Assembly: GCF_002153605.1 (NCBI RefSeq)
Contig: NZ_JOPG01000003.1
Location: 1-64,000, forward strand
Direction of reading: 5' to 3'
DNA: 64,000 nucleotides
Origin: Acetobacter malorum
GTDB lineage: Bacteria; Pseudomonadota; Alphaproteobacteria; Acetobacterales; Acetobacteraceae
The translations under genes and the position numbers were made by a program. The notes under the pieces are model-generated. The model was not told the DNA's origin. It searched no databases and saw only the letters and a list, made by a program, of their open reading frames with translations. Below are positions 1-13,281 of the stretch, in pieces. Every line of letters starts with the position of its first letter. Position 1 is the first letter of the stretch.

Positions 1-91
1 CCCCCCAGCCGATAAAAGCAAGGAAGATGACGATGGCGCAGACACGCCCAAGCCAGGATTCAACAAAAACGCGACGCAGATAGGAAATCAT
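1..91 (-). CDS. Membrane-anchored peptidylprolyl isomerase (SurA/PpiD type), N-terminal fragment
   Basis: Reading leftward from an ATG at 91, thirty codons stay open to the window edge. They encode a short basic start (MISYLRR), then ESWLGR, then a hydrophobic run, which is a single N-terminal membrane anchor. Alphaproteobacterial PpiD/SurA_N chaperones, which fold outer-membrane and periplasmic proteins, typically begin this way and often lie divergent to tpiA. The 222 bases between this start and tpiA should hold both promoters; they include a small inverted repeat TAACG-aac-CGTTA near 180-192. Only the anchor is visible, so the catalytic family is inferred from start and context. Confidence 0.6.
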   Translation of the reverse strand, partial: MISYLRRVFVESWLGRVCAIVIFLAFIGWG

Positions 92-313
92 GAACCCAAG
101 GATCCGTTGAGACAGAACACCATGCCACGGGCAAACCCGGGCGCGGCACCATAAGCGGACCAGCCGCTCTTGACCAGCGGTAACGAACCGTTAAGGACCG
201 AAACACGCACGCAGCATCTTGCCCCACAGCCCGAGTGTATGGTTTAGCCTGTTCCGACGGCCTCAGTGACGCAAGGATGATGCGGGCACAGGCAGCACGG
301 AAGGACGAGGCGT

Positions 314-1054
314 ATGACCAGACAGATTATCGTCGGCAACTGGAAGATGAACGGCACCAGCCGTGATTCGCAGGCGCTTGTTGAAGCTCTGCTGGCAGGG
401 CTCCCGGCGACTGTGCCGGATATTGTAACCTGCCCGCCCTTCACGCAGCTTGCGCTACTGGCAGACAAGCTGAAAGGCTCTCCCATCGCTCTGGGTGCGC
501 AGGATTGCCATAAGGATGTGTCTGGCGCGCACACCGGGGATATTTCTCCCGCCATGCTGACGGACCTTGGCGTATCCTACGTTATTCTTGGCCATTCCGA
601 ACGCCGGCAGGAACACGGGGAACTGGATGAAACCGTGCGTGAAAAAGCGGTTGCCGCCACAAAAGCCGGCCTGACCCCCATTGTCTGTATTGGTGAGACG
701 GAAGACCAGCGTGAAAGTGGTGAGCACTTCGACACGCTGGGCTGGCAGATCAAAGGCTCCCTGCCCGACAATTTCTCCGGTATTCTGGCCTATGAGCCGA
801 TCTGGGCCATTGGCACAGGGCGTGCTGCGACTGAGGACGAAATTGCCGAAACCATGAAATTCCTGCGTGAAGAGCTGGTTCGTCAGTTTGGCGAGGCTGG
901 CAAAACTGTCAGGATTCTGTATGGTGGCTCCGTTAATGCCAAGAATGCGGCTTCCATTCTGTCGATTGCAGATGTAGCAGGTGCCCTTGTAGGGGGTGCC
1001 AGCCTGAATGCAGAGGCATTCCTATCCATTATCGGCGCGGCTTCTGCTGCCTGA
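314..1054 (+). CDS. tpiA: Triosephosphate isomerase
   Basis: Cytoplasmic TIM-barrel enzyme interconverting dihydroxyacetone phosphate and glyceraldehyde 3-phosphate. It has 246 residues, normal for the family. The substrate-binding lysine is in GNWKMN (K11), the electrophilic histidine in GHSERR (H94), the catalytic glutamate in AYEPIWAIGTG (E161), and the phosphate-binding YGGSV near residue 203. The ATG at 314 follows a purine-rich GGACGAGG. It is the first gene of a plus-strand run with secG, 26 bases downstream. It also links the glycerol pathway found elsewhere in the window to glycolysis, since GlpD makes its substrate. Confidence 0.98.
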   Translation: MTRQIIVGNWKMNGTSRDSQALVEALLAGLPATVPDIVTCPPFTQLALLADKLKGSPIALGAQDCHKDVSGAHTGDISPAMLTDLGVSYVILGHSERRQEHGELDETVREKAVAATKAGLTPIVCIGETEDQRESGEHFDTLGWQIKGSLPDNFSGILAYEPIWAIGTGRAATEDEIAETMKFLREELVRQFGEAGKTVRILYGGSVNAKNAASILSIADVAGALVGGASLNAEAFLSIIGAASAA

Positions 1055-1080
1055 TTTCCGCACTTTATCGGGAACTCGAC

Positions 1081-1419
1081 ATGACCACAGCCCTGCTGAT
1101 TCTGCATATTTGCGTGACCATAGCCCTGATTGGCACTGTGCTGATCCAGCGCAGTGAAGGGGGCGGCCTCGGCATTGGCAGCAGTCAGGGTATGGGGGCA
1201 TTCATGTCCGGCCGTGGCACAGCCAACCTGCTGACGCGCACCACGGCAGTGCTCGCCGGGCTGTTCATGCTGTTGTCTCTGGTGCTGGCGATTCTGAACC
1301 GTGGGTCTTCCACTGGTGCCGGGCATGACATTCTGGCTCAGCCCCCGGCTCCTGCCGCTGTCACAGCGCCTGCTCAGCCTGCCGCACCGCCGGCTGCTCC
1401 GGCACCGTCCAAACAGTAA
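1081..1419 (+). CDS. secG: Protein translocase subunit SecG
   Basis: Small inner-membrane subunit of the SecYEG translocon that assists SecA-driven protein export. The 112-residue protein has the SecG plan: a first membrane helix (about residues 3-20), the conserved loop with IQRSEGGGLG and a glycine/serine stretch, a second helix (about 53-73), and a low-complexity Ala/Pro tail. The tail from about residue 90 is rich in AP repeats, as is common in alphaproteobacterial SecG. It lies 26 bases after tpiA in the tpiA-secG-pyrG order widely seen in this class, probably in the same transcript. Confidence 0.95.
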   Translation: MTTALLILHICVTIALIGTVLIQRSEGGGLGIGSSQGMGAFMSGRGTANLLTRTTAVLAGLFMLLSLVLAILNRGSSTGAGHDILAQPPAPAAVTAPAQPAAPPAAPAPSKQ

Positions 1420-4034
<2,615 letters not shown>

Positions 4035-4065
4035 CTGATTACCAATTAGGCATCGGTCACAAGTG

Positions 4066-4109
4066 AAAAGCGGAAAGAGGGTCTTCTGGGCCAGCTTTCC
4101 GCTTTTTTT
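4066..4109 (+). terminator. Intrinsic terminator of the tpiA-kdsA run
   Basis: A perfect 12-bp stem (AAAAGCGGAAAG at 4066-4077, CTTTCCGCTTTT at 4095-4106) with a 17-nt loop runs directly into a T-tract ending at 4109, 32 bases after the kdsA stop. This is a textbook rho-independent terminator. Confidence 0.9.
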
Positions 4110-4423
4110 GTAGCGGCTGTTTCATTTGTGCAGCGTGACAAGGATATCCGGCTTTATTTTTGGTCCGGATTAGTTGGAGTTTTTTGGATAAGGCGTGGAG
4201 AATGGAAGATAACGTTTCCCCTTCCGTTTAGTGCTTTTCCAAAAGTGCACTGCGTCGTGTTAGATTTCCGAAGGCTTTCAAACGGTAATTCTGTGAGGGG
4301 GGCAGATCTCCCGGTAGCCGACTCATTGCTAATCGGAATACCCCCTCAATCCCATGCACGGTTTGTCATGAAAGCGTGGCGTAATGTTACTGCGCGCCAA
4401 AAATGCCTTTACGCCAAGCGTGC

Positions 4424-4456
4424 AAAAAAAAATGGGGAGCCGCAGAGGCTCCCCAT
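4424..4456 (-). terminator. Intrinsic terminator of gyrB
   Basis: On the minus strand a perfect 10-bp stem (ATGGGGAGCC / GGCTCCCCAT) with a 5-nt loop is followed by nine T residues (A-run 4424-4432 on the plus strand). It lies 30 bases past the gyrB stop codon. Confidence 0.92.
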
Positions 4457-4485
4457 CAAAGAATGCCAGAAGTAAGGTCGCTGCC

Positions 4486-6969
<2,484 letters not shown>

Positions 6970-7033
6970 TTATACTCCGGCCAGCGCAGTCCGACCAGAT
7001 TGGAAGCTCTCTTTTATGGGATTGTTTCCCGAT

Positions 7034-8143
7034 TTATCCGAGAAATTCTCCTTGTTTTAGTGCGACAAATCGTGCCTGCGTCCGTAAATCCTCAAAAGGT
7101 GCTTCATCAGTTCCGGTCAGGATCACAGTGGTGCGGAAGTCTTTGACAATTTCCAGCAAAGAACCACGTCGTGCGCGGTCCAGATGCACCAGTGGTTCAT
7201 CCAGCAACAGGACCGGCGGCATCCCGCGATAATCTTCCACCAGCCGGGCATGAGCCAGAACTGTGCCCATCAGGAGGGTCTTTTGCTGACCCGTGCTGGC
7301 AGTGGCCGCCGGAAGGCCTGTTTGCAGATCAGAGAGCCGGAAATCTGTACGATGCACACCAAATGTGGCGCGCCCGCGTTCCCTGTCCTGCTGCCGATTG
7401 GCGGCAAACTGCTCGCGCAGCCAGTCTTCCACAGTCAGCGCCGGGTTGTATTCCAGCTGGTCTGCCACACCGCAAAGCAGCGTAACATTCACGCCGGGAA
7501 ACGCGCCCAGACTGGACTGCGCAAACAGGCAGAGCTGCTGCACCATCTCGCGCCGACCAGCAGCAACGGCGACGCCATGTCGAGCCATGGAAGCCTCCAG
7601 CCCGCTCAGCCATGAAGATTCAGAAAAACGGGTTTGGAGTAGCCGGTTCCGCTGCGTCATAGCGCGGTCATAGGCTAACAGTTCGCGTGCATGATGCGGT
7701 GTGACGGCCATGACCAGTCGGTCCAGAAAGCGTCGTCGGCCAGAAGTGCCCTCGCTGAAGAGGCGGTCCATCTGAGGCGTGATCCACACAGCCGAGAGTG
7801 TATCGTCCAGCGCATCACGATTACGGACCTGCTGGCCATTCAGCAGATAGACGCGGCGCGCGGACTCTCCTGCCCCGGCCATGCCAGTGCCGAGTTCCAG
7901 AACATCCTGATCAAAGGAAAAACGGGCAGAGATACCCCAGCTTGCGGTGTTGTCGCGTCCCAGCTGCGCTAACGGCGCGCCACGCAACCCACGACCTGGC
8001 GTCAGAAGAGAAAGGGATTCAAGCAGGTTGGTTTTGCCGCTTCCGTTCTCGCCGGTAAGCACAACAAGAGAAGCGTCTGGTGACCACACCAGACGCTCAT
8101 AATTACGAAATTCGGAAAGGGTCAGTTTAAGAAGCTGAGCCAC
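7034..8143 (-). CDS. recF: DNA replication and repair protein RecF
   Basis: SMC-like ATPase that helps RecOR load RecA at single-strand gaps. It has 369 residues. The N-terminal Walker A is GENGSGKT (K37), preceded by the RecF-typical SEFRNYERL. The signature region STGQQKTLLMG and the Walker B segment PPVLLLDEPLVHLD lie in the last third. It sits between dnaN (37-base gap) and gyrB, the classic order of this cluster, and is probably cotranscribed with dnaN. Confidence 0.96.
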   Translation of the reverse strand: MAQLLKLTLSEFRNYERLVWSPDASLVVLTGENGSGKTNLLESLSLLTPGRGLRGAPLAQLGRDNTASWGISARFSFDQDVLELGTGMAGAGESARRVYLLNGQQVRNRDALDDTLSAVWITPQMDRLFSEGTSGRRRFLDRLVMAVTPHHARELLAYDRAMTQRNRLLQTRFSESSWLSGLEASMARHGVAVAAGRREMVQQLCLFAQSSLGAFPGVNVTLLCGVADQLEYNPALTVEDWLREQFAANRQQDRERGRATFGVHRTDFRLSDLQTGLPAATASTGQQKTLLMGTVLAHARLVEDYRGMPPVLLLDEPLVHLDRARRGSLLEIVKDFRTTVILTGTDEAPFEDLRTQARFVALKQGEFLG

Positions 8144-8180
8144 TTTTTACCCGATAAGGCTCAGAAAGATGCCTATCGCC

Positions 8181-9305
8181 TTAAACGCGCATCGGCATCA
8201 GCACGTACAGTGCTGAGGGGCTGTCGACATCGCGGACGATTGTGGGCGCTGAACTATCAGAAAACGCAAACTCAACGTCCTTTTCCACCTGATCAGTAAT
8301 GTCGTTCAGGTAACGGGCCTGAAAGCCGATCTCCAGAGCTTCCGCATCATAAGAGATCCGGGTCTTGTCCAGCTCTTCCGTCGCCATACCCTGTTCCGGA
8401 CTGCTGGCAGAGAGCGTCAGAAGGCCAGGTTCCAGCGCCAGTTTGACCGGACGAGACCGCTCCTGACTGATAGCGGCCACACGCGCGACCGCGTCCGAGA
8501 AGTCTTTTTTGCCAACGCGCAGAATACGCTTGTTGTTGAGCGGAATTACGCGGTCATATTCCGGGAAGGTGCCATCAATCAGCTTGGAGGTCAGCATGAC
8601 CGGGCCGGCCGTGAACTGTACGCGGGTCTCCGAGAGGGCCACCTCAATTTCTTCTGGTGCCTCATCAATCAGCTTGCGCAGTTCCGCCACCGTTTTGCGT
8701 GGAATAATCACGCCCGGCATGGTTTCAGCGCCCGCGGGAAGTTCTGTTTCCACACGAGCCAGACGGTGTCCGTCGGTTGCAACAGCACGGAGCAGCTTTC
8801 CGGCGTCCGTGTCAGCAGCATGGAAGAAAATACCGTTCAGGTAGTAGCGTGTTTCCTCAGTGGAGATCGCGAAGCGCGTCCGGTCAATCAGCGAACGCAG
8901 CACCCCTGCCCCGACTTTGAAGTGACACGGCAGATCACCTGTGCCCATGGACGGGAAATCGTCAACGCTCAGTACGTTCAGGCGGGTAGCGTAGCGGTCT
9001 GCGCGGAGCAGCAGCGGCCCTTCACTGTCGGCCTGATCCAGTTCCACTTCCACACTGTCGGGCAGTTTGCGAACAATTTCATACAGAACCGACGCCGGGA
9101 CGGTTGTCGCACCATCCCGTTTGATGGTCGCCGGAATTTCTTCCACCACCTCGATTTCCATATCGGTGGCTTTCAGGCTCAGTCGCCCGTCTGCCGCCTG
9201 AATCAGAACGTTAGCAAGGATGGGGATGGTGTTACGCTTTTCAGCAACACTCTGGATGTGTGCCAAAGCTTTGAGCAGTATTGCGCGCTCAGCTGAAAAC
9301 TTCAT
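8181..9305 (-). CDS. dnaN: DNA polymerase III beta subunit (sliding clamp)
   Basis: Forms the dimeric ring that tethers DNA polymerase III to DNA. It has 374 residues, the normal size. It starts with the family-typical MKFSAERAILLKALAHIQ, contains LLRAVATDGHRLA in the middle domain, and ends with ALYVLMPMRV, where the C-terminal residues line the clamp partner-binding pocket. The ATG at 9305 lies 142 bases downstream of the dnaA stop. A hairpin in that gap may reduce readthrough. Confidence 0.98.
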   Translation of the reverse strand: MKFSAERAILLKALAHIQSVAEKRNTIPILANVLIQAADGRLSLKATDMEIEVVEEIPATIKRDGATTVPASVLYEIVRKLPDSVEVELDQADSEGPLLLRADRYATRLNVLSVDDFPSMGTGDLPCHFKVGAGVLRSLIDRTRFAISTEETRYYLNGIFFHAADTDAGKLLRAVATDGHRLARVETELPAGAETMPGVIIPRKTVAELRKLIDEAPEEIEVALSETRVQFTAGPVMLTSKLIDGTFPEYDRVIPLNNKRILRVGKKDFSDAVARVAAISQERSRPVKLALEPGLLTLSASSPEQGMATEELDKTRISYDAEALEIGFQARYLNDITDQVEKDVEFAFSDSSAPTIVRDVDSPSALYVLMPMRV

Positions 9306-9407
9306 CTATGCCTCTTTCCTGCATGACCGGCCCCACGCAGGAATTCAGGCGGGCCGGGATCTATCCTGTTGAAAACTAACAGCAGTAACGGTGCAGTCAA
9401 TCTTTGA

Positions 9408-9439
9408 GTGCCTGCATCCCCGTGTGGGTGTGCAGGCAC
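9408..9439 (-). terminator. Hairpin between dnaA and dnaN
   Basis: A 9-bp perfect inverted repeat (GTGCCTGCA at 9408-9416, TGCAGGCAC at 9431-9439) follows the dnaA stop. The minus-strand tail lacks a U-run, so it may be an mRNA-stabilising or partial terminator hairpin rather than a full terminator. Confidence 0.35.
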
Positions 9440-9447
9440 CTGTCGGT

Positions 9448-10881
9448 CTAGCTTTCCAGCATCCGACGCATCAGTTCGACATCCTCTGCAAAAGCGGGAT
9501 CTCGCTCCATTAGTTCCGCCACACGCGAGACAGCGTGCATGACGGTTGTATGGTCACGGTTTCCGAATTTGCGGCCGATCTCGGGTAAAGAACGGCTGGT
9601 GAGCTGTTTGGCGAGATACATGGCAACCTGACGTGGCCGGGCAACGGCTCGGGCACGACGCGCAGAGGACATATCCGTCAGACGGATATTCCAGTGCTCC
9701 GCTACCCGCTTCTGGATTTCCTCAATCGTCACACGACGATCATGCGCTTTGAGGATGTCGTGCAGAACGTCCTGCGTGGCTTCCAGTGTCACTGGGCGCC
9801 CAAACAGATTGGCATGAGCAATCAGGCGGTTCAGGGCGCCTTCAAGCTCACGCACGTTCGACGTGATTTTATGCGCAAGGAATTCCAGAACTTTGCCGGG
9901 CACAACCACGCCGGATGCAGCGGCTTTGGATTCCAGAATGGAAATACGAAGCTCAAACGTGGTGGCGTGAATATCCGCTACCATGCCGCAGCCCAGCCGG
10001 GTCCGCAGACGATCTTCCAGCCCGGACAAATCAGACGGCGATTTATCCGCAGAGACCACAATCTGCCGTCCGGCATCCACCAGCGCGTTAAACGTATGGA
10101 AGAATTCTTCCTGTGTATTGTCTTTGCCGATCAGGAACTGAAGATCATCAATCATCAGCACATCCACGGAGCGGAGCTGTTCCTTGAACTCCATGGTCGA
10201 CTGAGACCGGATGGCCGCAATAAAGCGATACATGAACTTTTCAGCGGACATGTAGGCAACAGAGACATTGCCGCTCTGCACCAGTTCCGCGCCAATGGCA
10301 TGCATCAGATGCGTTTTACCGAGACCCACCCCGCCATACAGAAAGAGCGGGTTAAAGCCGACGCTGGAGGGCTTTTCCGCCACACGCCGTGCGCAGGCAT
10401 AAGCAAATTCATTCGGCTTCCCCACCACAAACGTATCAAACGTAAAGCGGGTATCCAGTGTGGTGACGAGGTCACTCCGCACTTCCGGCGCGCTGCGGGG
10501 GGCGTCTTCCACCTCAATGCTGGGGGCCGCAACCGGCGCGTCCTCGGTGGCAAGTGCAAGTGGCGGTGCCACCGGGTCACCAGGGCGCGCAACCTGAAGC
10601 TCTACCCGACGAATGGTGGGCTGAACCTGATTCCATAATTCGCTCAGGCGGTCGCCATACTGGCTGCGTACCCAGTCACGCAAAAAACGGGTAGGAAGGA
10701 GGAGTGTAATCTCGTCACCATCCACAGGCCCCAGCGCGATCTTGGTCAGCCAGGTGCGGTATTCAACCTCCCCGACTTCCCCTTTCAGCCTTGAACAGAT
10801 CTGTAACCACGATTCCTCAAGCGCCTTGCCATCCTCTGCTTGGGGGAAAGCCCTTTCGTCATCGTCCACTCCGATTGTCAT
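9448..10881 (-). CDS. dnaA: Chromosomal replication initiator protein DnaA
   Basis: AAA+ initiator that binds DnaA boxes and opens the origin. It has 477 residues. Domain I is N-terminal ([21 protein letters not shown]), followed by a Pro/Ala-rich linker (about 115-150). The AAA+ core begins at [15 protein letters not shown], with Walker [11 protein letters not shown] (K189) and the sensor/Walker B region [10 protein letters not shown]. The C-terminal DNA-binding domain carries the signature DHTTVMHAV. It heads dnaA-dnaN-recF-gyrB on the minus strand. Its 5' region up to the rpsT terminator holds no other gene. Confidence 0.98.
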   Translation of the reverse strand: MTIGVDDDERAFPQAEDGKALEESWLQICSRLKGEVGEVEYRTWLTKIALGPVDGDEITLLLPTRFLRDWVRSQYGDRLSELWNQVQPTIRRVELQVARPGDPVAPPLALATEDAPVAAPSIEVEDAPRSAPEVRSDLVTTLDTRFTFDTFVVGKPNEFAYACARRVAEKPSSVGFNPLFLYGGVGLGKTHLMHAIGAELVQSGNVSVAYMSAEKFMYRFIAAIRSQSTMEFKEQLRSVDVLMIDDLQFLIGKDNTQEEFFHTFNALVDAGRQIVVSADKSPSDLSGLEDRLRTRLGCGMVADIHATTFELRISILESKAAASGVVVPGKVLEFLAHKITSNVRELEGALNRLIAHANLFGRPVTLEATQDVLHDILKAHDRRVTIEEIQKRVAEHWNIRLTDMSSARRARAVARPRQVAMYLAKQLTSRSLPEIGRKFGNRDHTTVMHAVSRVAELMERDPAFAEDVELMRRMLES

Positions 10882-11217
10882 CTACGCTCCCGAGCGGTCA
10901 TAAACGCGGCCAGCCGCGCGTGATTTTCGATAAGGGGCCGCTTGCACGGCCACCAGGCAGCCGGGCTTCCGGCAGGCCTACACTGCCGCCATAAAACGCG
11001 GCGCAGGAGCGCGCATAAAGACGCTCTCCTGAGGGTGGAGACTAGCTGCCAGAACTAAAGCACGGCCGAGGGAGGAGCAATGAAAATCTCTGTGCTCTTG
11101 CCCTCATCTCTGCCATGCCATGCCGAGGGCTACACAAAAGTAAAGCCGAACCACCCCAGGATGATTCGGCTTTACAAAACGCATGTGTCTAAAGGCTGCG
11201 GATGCAGCCTGAAGGTC
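10882..11217. other. dnaA upstream region and rpsT 3' end; no gene
   Basis: 336 bases between rpsT and dnaA. They contain the rpsT terminator (11136-11175) and the dnaA leader, with GC-rich inverted repeats such as AGGAGCG near 11003 and CGCTCTCCT near 11022 (two-base bulge). I found no DnaA box matching TTATNCACA here. A plus-strand ATG at 11080 has a good GGAGGAG ribosome site, but its frame runs antisense through rpsT and resembles nothing. Confidence 0.5.
11136..11175 (-). terminator. Intrinsic terminator of rpsT
   Basis: An 11-bp perfect stem on the minus strand (GTAAAGCCGAA at 11165-11175 reading leftward, TTCGGCTTTAC at 11140-11150) is followed by TTTTG. It lies just beyond the rpsT stop. 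Confidence 0.8.
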
Positions 11218-11487
11218 TCAGGCGGTGGCCAGAGACTTCACACGAGCAGACAGGCGGGAAATTTTGCGTGCAATGGTGTTTGCATGCACAACGCCCTTGA
11301 TCACGCCGCGCTGCAGTTCCGGCTGAGCAACGCGCAGAGCTTCACGAGCTTCGTCATGGTTGCCAGCAGCAATTGCAGTTTCGACCTTCTTGATGAAGGT
11401 GCGCATGCGAGACTTGCGGGCTGTGTTACGAGCAGTCCGCTTTGCGGTCTGCCGGATGCGCTTACGCGCTGAAGCGATATTCGCCAT
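11218..11487 (-). CDS. rpsT: 30S ribosomal protein S20
   Basis: Small-subunit ribosomal protein that binds 16S rRNA. It has 89 residues and is strongly basic. It starts [13 protein letters not shown] and contains [20 protein letters not shown], the standard S20 pattern. It is flanked by its own upstream region, which holds the DnaA-box-like pair, and by a strong terminator, so it is probably monocistronic. Its location just upstream of dnaA is seen in several alphaproteobacteria. Confidence 0.97.
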   Translation of the reverse strand: MANIASARKRIRQTAKRTARNTARKSRMRTFIKKVETAIAAGNHDEAREALRVAQPELQRGVIKGVVHANTIARKISRLSARVKSLATA

Positions 11488-11567
11488 GAGTTTCTATTTT
11501 ATCCAGCACAAAAGAAATGGTAGCAGCCCGGCAATGCCAGGGTGGCTGCAAAGATGTAGCGGTGCTG

Positions 11568-11588
11568 TAATCCACAGCGGTATCCACA
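11568..11588. promoter_or_regulatory. Tandem DnaA-box-like sequences upstream of rpsT
   Basis: Two direct repeats 12 bases apart, TAATCCACA (11568-11576) and GTATCCACA (11580-11588), each differ from the strong DnaA box TTATCCACA at one base. The flank at 11600-11635 is AT-rich. They lie in the mutM-rpsT gap about 700 bases upstream of dnaA. They could be part of an origin or a DnaA-responsive promoter; this is inference from sequence only. Confidence 0.4.
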
Positions 11589-11620
11589 GTCAAGTCGCTT
11601 CCCTCATTATAGAGGTAATT

Positions 11621-12460
11621 TCACCTTATTTTCTGCCGCAAGGGGCAGAAAAATGTGGAACGTCCTGCTTGTGTGATCTGCTCAACCCCAGTGCAGGCCG
11701 GAGGCCCGGGGCAATCCGGGCATGGTTGTCCCTTGCGCCCATAAACGCGCCAAGCATGCTGAAAATAGCCCAGCCCGCCTTCCGGGCGCACATAATCTTT
11801 CAGGCTTGAGCCGCCAGCGGCAATCGCTTCATTCAGAACATCCTTAATGGCCTGAACGAGCCGCTTTGTTTCCTGAGGCTTCAGGGTGCCGGCTGCGGTC
11901 GTGGGATGGATGCCCGTGCGATACAGGGCTTCACAAACATAAATATTGCCCAGACCGGAGACAACTTTCTGATCCAGAAGCGCCGTTTTAATAGGAGATT
12001 TCCGACCTTTGAGGGCAGTGTGAAGCACAGGCCCCGTAAACGCAGGTTCCAGCGGCTCCGGCCCCATAGCGGCGAGAAATTTATACTGCTCTTCCTGCTC
12101 GGTAGGCACGATGTCCAGCATCCCGAAGCGGCGCGGATCAACAAACCCGCAGCGGCGCCCATCCGCCGTGATGAAGGTGGCATGTTCATGCAGCGCAGGC
12201 GCCGTCGGAGAATCGAGAATAATGCGCCCCGACATGCCCAGATGCAGCACGACAGACAGATTATTCGACAACCGCATGAGAATATATTTCCCGCGGCGAC
12301 GAAAGCCCGTAACGGTCTGCCCGACGACGGAAATACGAAAATCGGCAGGAATCTGCCATCGCAGGTCCGGCCGACGGAGAATGACATCGCTGATTTCGTG
12401 GCCTTGCAGAGCGATCTGCATACCACGCATCACGGTTTCGACTTCAGGGAGTTCCGGCAT
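11621..12460 (-). CDS. mutM: Formamidopyrimidine-DNA glycosylase (Fpg/MutM) with atypical zinc finger
   Basis: Base-excision repair glycosylase/AP lyase removing 8-oxoguanine and ring-opened purines. I chose the ATG at 12460 because mature Fpg must start with the catalytic Pro2-Glu3, and this gives [10 protein letters not shown]; a start 21 codons upstream would bury it. Length is 279 residues. The late helix-two-turn-helix region and the GRSTFFC hairpin arginine are present. The C-terminal zinc finger is odd: cysteines are at 247, 250, 256 and 272, but the position of the usual final cysteine (CPxCQ) is Arg275 (CPLRQ). The gene is divergent from ubiE, 29 bases away. Confidence 0.93.
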   Translation of the reverse strand: MPELPEVETVMRGMQIALQGHEISDVILRRPDLRWQIPADFRISVVGQTVTGFRRRGKYILMRLSNNLSVVLHLGMSGRIILDSPTAPALHEHATFITADGRRCGFVDPRRFGMLDIVPTEQEEQYKFLAAMGPEPLEPAFTGPVLHTALKGRKSPIKTALLDQKVVSGLGNIYVCEALYRTGIHPTTAAGTLKPQETKRLVQAIKDVLNEAIAAGGSSLKDYVRPEGGLGYFQHAWRVYGRKGQPCPDCPGPPACTGVEQITQAGRSTFFCPLRQKIR

Positions 12461-12489
12461 GAGTGCAAAGCAGGGTATAGGGTAACACC

Positions 12490-13275
12490 ATGACCGACAA
12501 TAGCTTTGCGCCCTCCCCCTCATCTTCCGCCGCGCCGCAGGTGGAAGAAACCGATTTCGGCTTCCGCTCCGTCCGGAAGGAAGAGAAGAAACCCCTCGTC
12601 CGCGCTGTGTTTGACAGCGTTGCGGGTAAATATGACGTCATGAATGATCTGATGTCTCTGGGGATTCACCGGATCTGGAAACGTATTTTTGTCACGGAAC
12701 TGGGGCCTCAGCCCGGTCTGTCCCTGCTGGATCTGGCAGGTGGCACGGGTGACATCAGCTTTGGCTGGCTGCAGGGCGGCGGCGGTCCGACCATTATGAC
12801 CGATATTAACGCCAGCATGCTCTCCGTCGGACGTGACCGTGCATTGAGCCGGGGTTTTGTCTCAGACCTCTCCTTCGCTGTGGTGGATGCGGAAGCCATT
12901 CCGCTGAAAGATATGTCGGTTGATCGCGTTTCCATCGCCTTTGGCCTGAGAAACTGCACCGACAAGATGGCAGTGATTCGGGAAGCCCGCCGCGTGCTGC
13001 GTCCGGGTGGCCGTTTCATGTGCCTTGAATTCTCCCGCGTGCAGGTTGCCGCGCTGGCTCCTATTTATGATGCCTGGTCCTTCAAGGTTCTGCCGACTAT
13101 GGGCAGCATGGTGGCGGGTGACCGGGAAAGCTACCAGTATCTGGCAGAAAGCATTCGCACCTTCCCGGATCAGGAAACGCTGGCGGAAATGTTCCGTGAG
13201 GCTGGTCTGTCTCATGTCCGCTATCAGTCCCTGTCTGGCGGGATTGCTGCCATTCACTCTGGCTGGCGTCTCTGA
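12490..13275 (+). CDS. ubiE: Ubiquinone/menaquinone biosynthesis C-methyltransferase
   Basis: SAM-dependent methyltransferase adding the C2 methyl group in ubiquinone synthesis, the quinone used by acetic acid bacterial oxidases. It has 261 residues. UbiE marks are the N-terminal [17 protein letters not shown], the SAM-binding motif DLAGGTGDI, and IAFGLRN and [12 protein letters not shown]. It starts 29 bases from the divergent mutM start, so the two promoters must overlap. It is followed after 6 bases by coaBC and is probably in one operon with coaBC, dut and the ABC transporter. Confidence 0.96.
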   Translation: MTDNSFAPSPSSSAAPQVEETDFGFRSVRKEEKKPLVRAVFDSVAGKYDVMNDLMSLGIHRIWKRIFVTELGPQPGLSLLDLAGGTGDISFGWLQGGGGPTIMTDINASMLSVGRDRALSRGFVSDLSFAVVDAEAIPLKDMSVDRVSIAFGLRNCTDKMAVIREARRVLRPGGRFMCLEFSRVQVAALAPIYDAWSFKVLPTMGSMVAGDRESYQYLAESIRTFPDQETLAEMFREAGLSHVRYQSLSGGIAAIHSGWRL

Positions 13276-13281
13276 CCCTTT

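Larger units (their letters stand above)
4035..4485. other. Gene-free, structured intergenic region between convergent kdsA and gyrB
   Basis: 451 bases without a convincing gene. It contains the kdsA terminator at the left and the gyrB terminator at the right. Between them it is less GC-rich than its neighbours and carries two further inverted repeats: GAGGGGG at 4295-4301 with CCCCCTC at 4341-4347, and TGGCGTAA at 4377-4384 with TTACGCCA at 4409-4416. A 115-codon open frame across 4128-4475 has no family resemblance and runs into the gyrB terminator, so I do not call it. A small RNA is possible but unproven. Confidence 0.5.

Noticed and set aside
4128-4475. A 115-codon plus-strand frame in the kdsA-gyrB gap
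   Set aside because: Runs through the gyrB terminator and has no family resemblance or ribosome site.
9694-10638. A 314-codon plus-strand frame opposite dnaA
   Set aside because: Mirror of dnaA codon structure; not protein-like.
11080-11472. Plus-strand frame starting after a strong GGAGGAG
   Set aside because: Passes antisense through rpsT and its terminator; the ribosome site is probably chance.
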